From assembly GCA_938743325.2 (NCBI GenBank), contig OW568898.1, forward strand, positions 189 through 64,188: a stretch of DNA of 64,000 nt. The letters are read 5' to 3'. The notes under the pieces are model-generated. The model did no database searches. It worked only from the letters and a program-made list of their open reading frames with translations, and was not told the origin of the DNA. Position 1 is the stretch's first letter. Every line of letters starts with the position of its first letter. Positions 11,801 to 23,100 of the stretch are shown here, in pieces. The position numbers were made by a program, and so were the translations under genes. The DNA comes from Pycnococcus provasolii. Lineage: Eukaryota > Chlorophyta > Pseudoscourfieldiophyceae > Pseudoscourfieldiales > Pycnococcaceae.

Positions 11801-14800
11801 AGATTCTGGGAAAAAGTCTGAGAAGGGAATGGACAACTTGCTCAAGAAATTTTCGTCGATGTTTGGAGATGACTTCGAGCTAGACAAGGTGGACCTTTCT
11901 GTTATCGCTTCTGAAAATAAGAAAGACGCCTACGACATGAGCATAAACTTCGAAGCGGAGGTGTGGAGTGCAGATGCGAAGATTGGAGCAAAGTTCGAGG
12001 AAAGCACGTTCACCGAATTCACTGCACAATTGGACATGGGCGACACATCTGTGGATCTCAGCGGTACCCCATTCTGCGTAAAAGACGGGTCTGGCGTCAC
12101 GGGCAAGCTTGGGTTCAAGGTTCCCAATTCCGATAATGAGCTCAAGGTCACCGCCACAGGCACGCCTGATTGTGATGGCGATAAGGTGAAGACGCTTGCC
12201 CTCAAGGGATCCATCGACGAGGCTGTGAAGATCCCTATGGGTGTTCTCGAACTGGATGTGAAGAAGTTGGATATTGAATACAAGATTGATTACGGGGAAT
12301 CTGGAGCGAACGGAGGTCTCGTGCTAGCTGCGGAGGTGGATTCGGTAAAGCTTGACGTGGATGTGAAGCAGGAGCAAAGCGTCTACAAGCTGACAATAGG
12401 CGACAAAGAATCCGACTCGAAAGCGGTGGACTTTGACAAAGCGGCCGGAAAGGTTGGCGACAGCGATGGCAAGTTGAAAAGCGCAATTCCCTCCGCATTG
12501 ACGGGAGGATCGATCTCGCTACAATACCTCGAGGTTGGCGTTACGATTGAGAAAGGAGACGGCGCTAAACAAGTACAGTACAGCATGGCTGTCATCTTCA
12601 GTCTTGGGGGCGCTAAGGTCAACGGTCAAGTCACCGCCGTGTCAACGAAGGCGTCAGGCTTCCAGGCAACTGGCGCAGATCTTGCCGTCGCAACGGATAC
12701 ATTCATGATTGCTTTTAATTACAAAGGCGGTGATAAGGCGCGGCGTGAGGGCGATGACAACAACAACGATAAGAGTACATATGCGGCTGACTTTAAGCTT
12801 CTGAAAGAGCTTGGGAGCGGCGGGACGAAGCTGTCTCCATTCGAGCTTAAGGGAACGGTGCAAGTTTCGGCTGATGGAAGCATCGACGTTTCGGTGAAGA
12901 AGGGCGACAAAAACATCAAATTCTCTATTTTAGAGAAGGAGATCGAGATTTCGGAACTTAGCGCCACGTATTCGTCGAAGACTTCAGCCTTGGCATTGAA
13001 TGCAAAGCTTGATAACATGTTTACGATTGATACCACAGCAATTTTGCCGCTGACGCAAAAGAGTGGCGCGCGGCGACAGTCTGGGGATGATGACGTGGGC
13101 GTGAAAGCTGTCAAAATTAGTGCAAAGACCGTGGCAATGGAGAGTCTCGCAAAACTCGGTGCAATTGGCAGTCTTCTTGGGAAAGACATGGCGGAGATTA
13201 AGGGTGAGATCAAGGACCTCATGCTTGACTACGATGGAACAGACGTCGTCGCGTCCGGCACGTTCCAGTACAAAGGATTTCAATTCAATGTCGTTAAGGC
13301 GAAGTACGACGGCTCAGCGAAGAAGTTGAGCGAGTTCGAGGCAGATGTAGTAATCCTTGATGGCGATAAGAACGAGGCGATGAAACTCTCGTTTAGTGGC
13401 GGGCCGCCTTGCGGCGTGGACGGTAATGGTGGCAAGATTAACGCGAAGCTCGCGGTGAAGTCACTCCCCTTCGGAATCAAAGATCTAGAGGCGGATGGAT
13501 CGATCGAATTTAAGTGCAAAGATAACAAGGATAAGGTACGCATTACGACAAGGGAGATTTTGTTTGGACAACAAGGGGGGGCAGTTTTGTCTTGTCTTGC
13601 TTTGCTTTGCTTTGCTTTGCTTTGTTTTATCACACAAACAACAGCTCGCTCTCGCTCAGTTGCGCACTTCTGGGATTCGCAGGTGATGAGGGATGTGTCA
13701 AATGGCGTCCAAACCACCACAACTAACATGACGCACGTACACCCACGCACGGCCCCCCAACACATTTTTTATTTTAGACGTCGAAGATCGTGGACACATT
13801 TAAGGTTGATGCTTCGGTGTCTGTGGACGGTTTTGGCGTCGATTTTGACGGATTTAAGTTCACGCTCAGTTCCATCAAGGTTTCGTATGATAGCGAGACG
13901 AAAGCTGTGAAAGTGTTGGGCATGGTTGGAGCAGACAACTCTGCCGATGTTGGAATTGAATTCGACTATACACCTGGCGATAAAAAGTCGGGAGGATCCG
14001 AGCTATCTCTAAATATCAAGGTGCTGAAAGACATCCGCTTCGATACGTTGCACGACAAGACGATGTCGAAGGAAGCGAAAGAGAAGGCGTTGGAAGCTAC
14101 GAACGACAAGAATGCAGGTGAAGTTGGAAAGGACATCAAAGAATCTATGGTCAAGAAGGGCTCGATTGTGCAGCTAACCAAGTCTGGCGGAGACATCAGA
14201 TTTGCACTCGTTGGTCTGATCACGCTCTTCAATGCTGATCTTAAGGTCTCCCTCGTCGGCGAGAATATGCTGAGTGCCACGAAGAGGAGATTCCTCATCG
14301 AGGTAATCGTGACTTCAAAGGTTTCCAATCTTCCCAAGGTGGTTCAAAGCATTACAGACAAGGCGGGTGGCAGCCTCGAGATGACGATTCGCTTGGCGAC
14401 GAAGGCTGGCAAATACACAGTGCCGAAAGTTGAAAGTGACGGCAAGGACGACGATTCGTCGAGGCGCATCCTCATCGTCGACGATGGCGGCAATGATGAT
14501 GGCTGGTATAATGGGTCGTCGCTGGTCATTCCAAGCAATGGTGGCGTCGATAACGGTGGTGTGGAATACGGCCACCATTCGCCGCGACGATTCCTCGAGG
14601 TTGCACGCCGTCTCATCGCGGAGGAGGAGGATCAGCAGAATGATGACGTGGAGACGATTGATATGACTGGACTTTTCATGATGATTGTGAAGCAGGGAGA
14701 TAAAGATCCATTCAAGGATGCAAAAGGAGATAAAAGTCCGTTTCCCTCGGATGGTTTTGATACGTCCATCTATGTCACGATCGTCGCATTCGCTCCTATT

Positions 14801-17800
14801 GAGTTCGACATATACGTATCGGTGGCATTCAAAGATGCGACTTGGGGTGAAGGAGATTGCACGACGAAGACGCAGCTGGAGAATGTGCAGGTGGGAATAT
14901 CAGTAAGGTCAAGCTCGGCGACGCTCTTCGTCCGGTCGAATTTCGTCTTCACGATCCCGAAATGCGATGACAGCGAACCACCGAAGCCGATTGACGGTAA
15001 GAGTCCCGATGTTTTGAACCTCCTCGGTGCACTTTCGATCACGTTACCAACCTTTGAGCTCAAGGGAACGATTCGTCTCAAGGCTGCCAAAGATGGATGG
15101 AACAATCCATTCGACGTGCACCCCGACCTCACGCTCAAAAGTGTTATGGTAGAGATTGGCGTGACCCCACCGGCGCTCACGTCACTCGCCATTGCGGCGG
15201 ACGCAACGCTCGGCGAACTCCAGGGCAACGTGCATCTCGCTCTTGGCATGACGCCTATTCCGAGAGCTGCATTCGGACTTGGTTTGAAAAACGTTGACAC
15301 TGGCAAAGTCTTTGACATGCTCTTCAATGCGCAGGCATCAACTAGAAATGCAAACAAGGGGCAGGTGAGTGACAGTTCGTTCCTGGTGGCGAAGGAATTC
15401 CGCACGTGGATTAATACGGGCAAGGCGGTGAAGATATCCGAAGACGTCACGATTGAGCCAGGAATTGGCTTGGTGGCGAAGGAAGTCAAGTTGCTTTATG
15501 GCCTATTCGAGGCGGATGAGCTATCGTTGATTGCGCAGGCAATCACGGAGGATGGTGGCAATGGGTTGGGAGGCAGCCTCGAGATTTTTGCGAACATCAA
15601 GCCGATTAATATCATGAACATCATCAAGATTGAAGGTGTCGCCGCCGAAAATCCCGTTTTCTACCTCAAGGCTTTGGCGACGACGAAACCAGCAATCATC
15701 GTGTGCACCAGCGGAAAGGTGACTTTGTTCAACATCGAAATGGAGCTCACGTTCTTCCTGACGATAGGAACGGGCGATGCCAATTGCCAGGACATCCTTA
15801 CCGAAAAGGGGGTGAAACTTCCCAAGCTCGAGGACAACTCGGTGAAAATTCCAGATGCTGGTGGAGCCTACATTATGGCGGGTTTGAAGTGGGGCGACTT
15901 GTACGCAAGAGCCACGATCGCCGCGAGCACGTACAAGGTGTGGGAAAAAGACGCATCGATGGACTTCCAGCTGTCTGTGGGAACTGAGAGTGGTAAGGGA
16001 ATCGTGACCGTCCTACTGAAACAGATGGTGGACTTCCTGACTACAATGCTGAAGGAAGCCGTGAATGCAATTCTCGAATTCGCCAAGGGTTCGATTAAAA
16101 GACTAAGAGAGCAGGTTCAAAAGGCACAAAAGGGCTTGGATGATGCAAAAGCCAACGTAAACAGTGCTGCTGACACTGCTCAGAAAAAGCTCAACGATGC
16201 TTACAGTTATACCAACTGGTGCAAAGGACAGTATAACTACTTTGTCCAGGAGTGCTGCTGGTACTGCGCTGCTGCATGTACCAAGAAGGCGTATTACTTG
16301 GCTCAATGGAAGGTGGGTGAAGGACTGATCGCTGCCGCGAAGTATCTAGTAGAAAAGGCCAGAAAGGGAGTCTCTGGTGTGCTAGATGGATTCAAAGACG
16401 CTCTCAGTCTTGCCGAGAAGGGATTGAAGCTTGGGGAAGAGGCAATTCAGCTGGTACAGAATGGCCTTAATAAAGCACTTGAAGCGTTATCGAAAGGAGT
16501 CGACTTTGCGACAGAAGCTGGTGACAAGATTCTAAAGATCTCCAAATTCGAAGTCGCTACATCGATTGGAGGTAAAAGCGGTGACTCGGCTCGTGACACA
16601 ATCATTTTCACCAAGACGGACAAGGCATGTGCTGGCATAACTGAGACAAATAGTGTGTTTGGAACGTACGAAATGGTGAAGGGCATGACTAAGCATGGTT
16701 ATCCCGTTTATAAGCATCGGGAAGAAGATCGATGGATGTATGTTGACAAACCCAGTCCAAACGATGGTTACCCCAAAGGGAGTTGGGGAATTTCTAGCGA
16801 GACGACCATGAAAAATGACGTCTATGAAGGCTTTGTGTGGTGGCAGGCCCAGCCGCCACCGGGACAATACCCGCCAAATGATGCGACTTGGGCGTTAGCT
16901 TGCGGTCAGACATCAGGCGATGAAGGTGATGACAGTGGAGAATGGGTCGCAGGTACAGCGAAGAGCGAGTATAAGAAGGCTGCTCCACCTGCGAAGCTGG
17001 AAGTGACGTTGAATCTCCTCGACTCTGGTGACAAATCCTTCAAACTGGGGGTGGATGACCTGTCCCTAATGGAACTTGCTAAGTCCGTGATGCGTGGAAT
17101 GACCGACATTGTCATGGAGTTCGTATACAAGCAACTTCCTGAAACTGCCCGAAAAACTCTCGGCTTGAATTCGAAAGCCAGGCGCCGTCGTGTGCGTCGT
17201 GCGTACCAGCAGGGTGTGAACTGTTCCAATATTGACGAGGTGGAGGCGTGCTACCCTCGCTGCTGTCAATCGAATTACAGAGATGGCGACATCACGATCG
17301 AAGACTCACAGGATGCAACGGATAATATCAACGATATTGGAAGTGGCCTCGAAAGCATGACCAGCGATCAAATCACCTCAGCGTCACTGGACATCGTGCT
17401 GTCGGTTCGCAATAATATGCACGAGTCGAATGGCGGAAGCGCCTTGCCTCCGTACGATCCAGGGGCGAGAGCTGACAAGCCTAAAATTGGAACGGTGTTG
17501 CTGGCTTACGAGCCGAGGGTTGGTGAGAGAGATTACACGGGAGATGACTTGTTCAAATCGGTGCAGACGGTCCTGACGAAGATTCGTAGGACGCCCAACC
17601 CGGCGATTATTCCTTCGGTGGTCCCCGCCTGCGACGCTTGCGGGACAGGACTTACGAATGGCTACTGGTACTACGAAATTAAGCCGGTTCTCGCCGATGA
17701 CATCCCACTCTTCGCCGCAGCGTACGCAACTCGCCGAGCGCAAACGGAGCTGCGTTTCGAGATGATGGGTAGAGGGTCTTTGTCGCCAACGCTTGTTGAG

Positions 17801-18682
17801 CTGTCCGCGGGAAGCATTCATAGGATGGAGGAAACACTGCCTGGCACAATTAACGCGGTGAAACCTAATGCCGCTGTGACCGAGATGACACAGTACCACT
17901 ACTTTGACACTCTATCATGCGAAGCTGGATCTGGGACGACGACGACGACGTTACCTTCGAAAAACGACTCTTCGTCTCTAAGCGGTGGTGCGATTGCGGG
18001 CATTGTGATCGCGGTGTTTTTTGCAGTCGCCGCAATCGGCTTTGTGGTGGTGTTTGTGATCCGAAAGAAGAAGCAAAGTCGTGACACGAAGCAGCCTAGC
18101 GCCGTCCATGATAAAAGACGAGAACTGACTTCGTTCTCGTTTGGCGTTGAGGAGATGTCCGAACTATCCGCGGATATTACTGTATCCGATGAGATGAACC
18201 AGTCGTCTCTCGTGTCCCCAGCCGTGGATTCGTTGAAAACCAAAGAAGGTTTTGCCCAACCAATTCCATCGAGTACAATTACGGAGGTCAGTGGCACGAG
18301 CGCAGAAAAGCCTAGCACGAGCTTGCCTGAGTCGGATCTGGAGAAGTTGGCGGACAAGCTCGTCGAGAAGCTCGGTGTCGGCACCGACAATTCGAAATCC
18401 CTCTCGAGGATGAGATCAATCCCGAAAGATCCGCATCCTTCCATCAAGAGACAAGGGAGCAGGGTAGGAAGTAATGTGAGCGTTGCGGCTCGTCGATGGG
18501 GTGCCGCTCTTGGGCACGTCAAGCAGCGTATTCATGGCGTTGTTGTCGAGAATGCTCCACCTGGTGCACCCTATGTCAAGGTCTACTTCCCGTCTCACGA
18601 TGACGATGCGACGTCAACGGGATCGGTGGAGATTGTGGATGTGACTTGCAGCGACTCTGACATCCGCCCGGAGCAAGGATGA
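2856..18682 (+). CDS. Giant single-pass surface protein with 238-aa tandem repeats (two exons)
   Basis: Exon 1 is 2856-13535 and exon 2 is 13778-18682. Splicing in phase 0 gives about 5194 residues. The start has good context (caccATGG) and opens a signal peptide (VILLRLLALVAALLTATAA). The ectodomain is beta-rich. Near residues 2082-2143 lies a hydrophobic stretch that itself resembles a signal peptide. Residues about 2216-2929 are three almost identical 238-residue repeats, followed by a diverged fourth. Residues about 4306-4478 are helical and contain a Cys cluster (CCWYCAAAC). A compact domain follows (FGTYEMVKGM, GYPVYKHREEDRWMYV). One membrane span (IAGIVIAVFFAVAAIGFVVV, about 4965-4985) precedes a cytosolic tail of about 200 residues. 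I do not recognise the family. A type I surface or adhesion role is inferred from topology only. Confidence 0.85.
9501..10214 (+). repeat. 714-bp coding tandem repeat, copy 1
   Basis: First of three in-frame 714-bp units (238 codons, residues about 2216-2453) in the giant gene. It differs from copies 2 and 3 at a few sites, for example an Asp-Asp-Asp where they have Asp-Gly-Asp. Confidence 0.95.
10215..10928 (+). repeat. 714-bp coding tandem repeat, copy 2
   Basis: Second in-frame unit (residues about 2454-2691), almost identical to copy 3 at the nucleotide level. Confidence 0.95.
10929..11642 (+). repeat. 714-bp coding tandem repeat, copy 3
   Basis: Third in-frame unit (residues about 2692-2929). 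It differs from copy 2 at only a couple of silent positions near its 3' end, such as GAGCTGAAG for GAGTTGAAG. Confidence 0.95.
11643..12345 (+). repeat. Diverged fourth copy of the 238-aa repeat
   Basis: The protein pattern is the same (LNLEVSELSLEYANKPESKF, FSSMFGDDFELDKVDLSV, LSGTPFC) but the nucleotide sequence is well diverged. The right end is approximate. This copy shows that the repeat is older than the recent amplification of copies 1-3. Confidence 0.8.
13536..13777 (+). other. Spliceosomal intron of the giant gene (242 bp)
   Basis: The donor is AAG/GTACGC and the acceptor is TTTTTTATTTTAG/ACG. Removing the interval joins two long frames in phase 0, from ...CKDNKDK to TSKIVDTFKV.... 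The interior has a (TTTGC)n tract at about 13590-13622. Without splicing the upstream frame stops at 13910 in low-quality sequence. Confidence 0.9.
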
Positions 18683-18815
18683 CGTGTCCGTGTCCCGTGG
18701 GCGATATATAACTGGTGAGCAGGTGCTCTGATTACGATATTACTTCTTTGTATTATCATTGTTGGGTTACGGTTCGAGGGCTAGGGCTAGTAGGGGAAAA
18801 TATAGTTATAAGTGC

Positions 18816-18957
18816 GATCCCACATTCAGTAACGAAGTGTACTTTGCTCTATCCAGCGGTTGTCCATTCACACCATTCACTTTCACCATTCAGCCCATTC
18901 ACCGGTGCCATTCACTTCGCGTTTTTGTACATTGCGCAGGTGATTTCGAAGGTTGTA
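18816..18957 (+). repeat. Dispersed gene-3' element, copy A
   Basis: This stretch of about 142 bp begins GATCCCACATTCAGTAACGA and ends TTTCGAAGGTTGTA. It aligns along its whole length with the reverse complement of 32228-32378. It lies 134 bp after the stop of the giant gene, in sense orientation. Confidence 0.85.
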
Positions 18958-19157
18958 TCACTCTATCAGGGCGCTTTCGTTGGCGCAATGAGGTCTCCGG
19001 TTGTGACTTGTTTTCGTTGATGTCGTCGCCATCGCCACCGACCGTGCATCAACACGATGACTCAAGGGTCACAAGTACTACTCTACCTGCGGCTAAAGTA
19101 GTATCTAAAGGAGTCCAACGTGTGGGAAAAGGAGCTGTCTTAGAGTTGAGACTGCAA

Positions 19158-19637
19158 TCATGTATTTACAAACATTTTACACAAAAACTCCTCCGAGTTA
19201 TTTTCAAAAAAGTCCTCGTCAGCGTCTTCACCCCAAGCATGGATGACACGCGCGTGGAATGCGTCCGTCTCCGCCTCGCTTTCGATGCAGCATGAGTCCC
19301 GCATCCGCCTGCTAGATGAGCGGTCGCACCGCCGTACGACGTGTCGTCGAGAAATAGTGCGATGGCGCCACTGACGCGTGCGCGTATAGAGGTGGCTAGT
19401 GTTCGACGCTGGTGTCCTACGTGGTTGCAACCTCTGTTTCGTGACTTGAATGGGCAAACGTCGCCGCGACACCTCTGCTTCGCCGTCTGTGGACGAGGTT
19501 CGACGGGCCCTCTTGGTGCTCGTGCAGCGCACGTCTTGTACGTTTGCCTCCGCAGCGATAGCTGCTGGAGCCCGTGGAGGGCTGCACAGCAACACCTCGC
19601 CGTTGGCCAGGTCACGGGCTCTGATTGCGTGCGGCAC
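19158..19637 (-). CDS. Doubtful small minus-strand gene
   Basis: A 159-codon ATG-to-stop frame has protein-like ends (NGEVLLCSPPRAPAAIAAEA near the start, and an acidic C-terminus with GEDADEDFFENNSEEFL). The middle is Arg-rich and less plausible, while the neighbouring frame is more protein-like there (ALFLDDTSYGGATAHLAGGC). This suggests an unresolved intron, a decayed gene or chance. TGTAA follows directly at the stop, which fits a real 3' end. The product is not recognised. Confidence 0.25.
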   Translation of the reverse strand: MPHAIRARDLANGEVLLCSPPRAPAAIAAEANVQDVRCTSTKRARRTSSTDGEAEVSRRRLPIQVTKQRLQPRRTPASNTSHLYTRTRQWRHRTISRRHVVRRCDRSSSRRMRDSCCIESEAETDAFHARVIHAWGEDADEDFFENNSEEFLCKMFVNT

Positions 19638-20179
19638 TGAAAGCGCGCACGCGCTTGCGAACGTGTGATTGAAAGAAGTCGCACGTTACAAGAATGAAAA
19701 GAAAAAGGAAGAGAGAACGGGGCAACGGGAGAGCCTTAGGAGGGCTCTCGACCGTTCCTTACAAGAAGGTTTTGGCGCGAAGGTAAAAGTAGGGGTTCGC
19801 GCTTGCCGCCATCACATGGCATCACATCATGACGTTTCAAGACGTTTTCTGACGCGCTCTGCTGGCGGCTCGCTGGCGGCGCGCTCTACTTTCTGACCTT
19901 AGTAGTAACAATCATTCTTACTTTCCTAACCTTAAAAACTACCCAATAGTAGCGTGCCCTCCTTTCGACGACCGTACCGTAAAGTTTATATGGTAGGGGC
20001 ACCCGAGGGGACTGCCTGTCCGGGGGCCCACTTGTTGTTCCATTAATTAAGGGGGGCCTGGGGGCGCACACTGGTCCCACCCTCCCTCCCTTTAGTCTCT
20101 CCACCCTACATAGTCTCTTCTTGGCAACGCGCCTTATTTCAATCCCAGCACTCTACCCGTAGTTGGCAAAGCTCTTGTC

Positions 20180-23100
20180 ATGGCGGTTGTCATGGCCTCA
20201 CACGCGCAGTCGCAGAGTGCTCAGGCTCGTGGTGGTGGTAGTGGTAGTGGTAGGAGTAGTGCGGGACCAGCCCCGTATGGATCTGTGCTGGTGTGCTGCC
20301 GCTTCCGACCTCAAAGTGCGAGTGAAAACGATAACGGGGGGAGGTCGTGCGTCTCGTTTTTGAACGACGGCAAGTCGGTCACCGTTGACCGAAGCGGCAA
20401 CCACGGCAATCAAGACAACCACGAAAACTACGAATCCAAACAGCAAACCACGTACACGTTTGACCACGTCTTTGACCCAAACGCTACGCAGAGCGACGTC
20501 TACGAAGCCGCCGTGCGGCCTGTCGTCGACAACGTCTTCGCGGGATTTCACGCAACCATATTCGCGTACGGACAAACGGGATCAGGTAAGACGTTCACCA
20601 TGGAAGGACGCGGGCCTATGGACCAGCCAGGGGCCATACCGAGGACTGTCGCGGACGTATTCAGAAGAATACAAGCAGACGTTAAGGCTAACGAGGCGTC
20701 GTACACCGTCACGGTTTCGTACGTGGAGATTTACATGGAGCGCGTTCGCGACCTGCTCGACAGATCCAAGGGAAACCTCGAAATCAGGTACGACATCAAC
20801 AGAGGCATTTTCGTCGAAGATGCCACCGAGGCGGCTGCAGCGACGGAGCAGGATGTCCTCGACCTGCTCGATAGAGGTTCGAGAAGCAGGCACACTGGGG
20901 CGACGGGAATGAACGAGGAGAGCAGCAGAAGTCACGCCATCTTCATGCTCACAATACAAAGGACGGGCCTGAACGACGACGACCGCACGAAGCGTGTTGG
21001 GAAGCTGTACCTCGTGGACCTTGCAGGGAGCGAGGTGGTCAGCAAGACGGGTGCGGAGGGAGAACGGCTCGAGGAAGCGAAGACCATCAACAAGAGCTTA
21101 AGCGCACTTGGGAAGGTCATCTACGCGCTCACGGATGCGCGCACGAAGAACCTGCACATCCCGTACAGAGAAAGCAAGCTAACGCGATTCCTGCAGGACA
21201 GCCTCGGCGGGTCATCGAAGACTGTCATCATCATCGCGTGCTCGCCATCAACGTGGAACATCGCGGAGACGCTCAGCACGATCCGATTCGGGTCACGTGC
21301 GCAGCACGTACGTAATCAACCACGACTACGCGTCGGGTACACCGGCGGGAACGTCGACGAAATTCTCGCAGCCAAGGAGGTGGAGTGCGCCGCGCTGCGC
21401 GCGAAAATTGCGGAGCTGCAGGAAAACTACGCCACGTACGCAAGGCCAGCTGCACCGGGGTCTGCCATCACGCTCGGCGAGCTCGGCGTGGTTCTCGACC
21501 GTCTCACGCAACTCGAGTCGTCCGCGAGCGTGCCCGTCACCGATGCGCTCGCGAGACGCAAGGAGGCTGGGAATGTCGACGCGTACGCCGAGCTGCGCGA
21601 GGAGACTTCGTGCATGTCATCCATCAAGGAGCATGTCGAGGCGAAGGCGAAAGACGAGAGTGGCACAGGCAGCCTCCGTGGTGCCGTGGAGACAGCGGCG
21701 GCATCGATCATGCACAAGGCACGCCTGTCGGCGTCAGATGGGGCATCCAAAACAGCAAACATGAAGCTGAAGTCCGCGACGGCGAGCTTAGGTTCTGGGG
21801 TTGAGCTCTATCGCATGCGAGAGGCACTTGAGGCGGAGCAGCGTGCGCGCAAGGTTGCCGAAGCGATCAGCACGGTTCCCGCACGCGAGGTGGCGGAGGC
21901 GCGCGTCGCGGTGCAGGCGGCGAACGATCGCGCGGACGTGCTCAGTGGAAAGCTCGCACGCGCCGAGGCGGAGCTTGCCAACCAGGCGGAGAGACACCGC
22001 GCCGAATTGGAGCGCGAGCGGCGCGCTCTCGAGGAGGCTCGTCTCGCGGCACTCGCCGAGGCGGAGGCTGCGCGCGACGCGGCTCTCGTCGAGGCGGAGG
22101 CGATACGCGCGGAATCGGAGAAGGCGGCTCGCACGGCGGTAAAGAAGAAAACGGCATCCAAACTGAAGTCCGCAAAGGAGCAGGCGCGCAAGGCTAAGGA
22201 GGAGGCTGCTGGCAGTGTGGGTAAATTGGAGGATGCACTTGATTCGATGCGCGCGGACATCGAGGAGGCGCGTGCGGATGGCAAGGCGAAGGAGATGCGG
22301 TCGCGGTCGCTTGCATCGGCACTTGCGAAGGAGCAGGCGATGAGGGCGAGCGACGAGGCGCAGAGAGTCGCGGCGCAGGAGGAGTGGAGTGCGCTGCAGG
22401 CGAGACTGGATGCTCAGCTTGCCGCGAGCGTGGAGGAGAGCACATCCATGGCAACGGAGGTGATGAGACTGACGCAGCAGACTTCAAAATTAGCGAAGAT
22501 GGTCGATGGCGAACGCCGGCGTGCCGACGAGGCACTGAACGTCGCGGATTTGGCGGAGGCGGCATTGCTTTCCGCGGAACGTCGTGTAGGTATAGCGGAG
22601 CAGAGGGCTGGTGCCGCTCGTGAGCTGACGGCGTCCGTGTACGACGCGCTCTCACAGGAGGAGGCGACGCAGCGCAAGGCGAGAGCGAATGCGCTTGCAG
22701 CGGAGAAGAGGAGGGAATTGGCGGCGGCTGAGTCTGCACAGCGCGAGGCGGAGGCACAACTTGCGGAGGCGAGGGCAGAGGCTGCGAAAGCATGGAAGGC
22801 TGCTGGCGATGCGATTGCGGCACAGCGCGAGACAGAGAAGGAATTTCAGAAGCTGCGCGTGGAGTCGGTCGAGAAGGACGGTGCATGGAGAATCGAACGT
22901 GCTGATTTCGTGAAGAAGTTGGCCGAGCTCGACGGCGGCGAGGATGGTAATCAGGACAAGAGTGTGGTGGTGGAGGATGGTGGTGGTGACCTGCGCGATG
23001 CTCTGGAGCGTGCAAATGCGTCTCTTGCTCTTGCGGAGGCGGATCGCGCGAAACTGCGTCGTGCACTTGACGCCTCGGAGCAGAAAATGAATCACGCGAG

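Larger units (their letters stand above)
18683..20179. other. Intergenic region between giant gene and kinesin
   Basis: It contains dispersed element copy A (18816-18957) and a doubtful minus-strand coding segment at about 19158-19640. The stretch 19680-20179 shows no gene or clear motif. Confidence 0.6.

Noticed and set aside
13790-13792. Exon 2 of the giant gene as an independent gene starting at 13790
   Set aside because: The codon there is GTG, there is no signal peptide, and the splice junction at 13778 restores continuous protein with the upstream frame.
20163-20179. Earlier upstream start for the kinesin
   Set aside because: The frame beginning at 20163 is not the motor frame; the motor frame begins at 20180.
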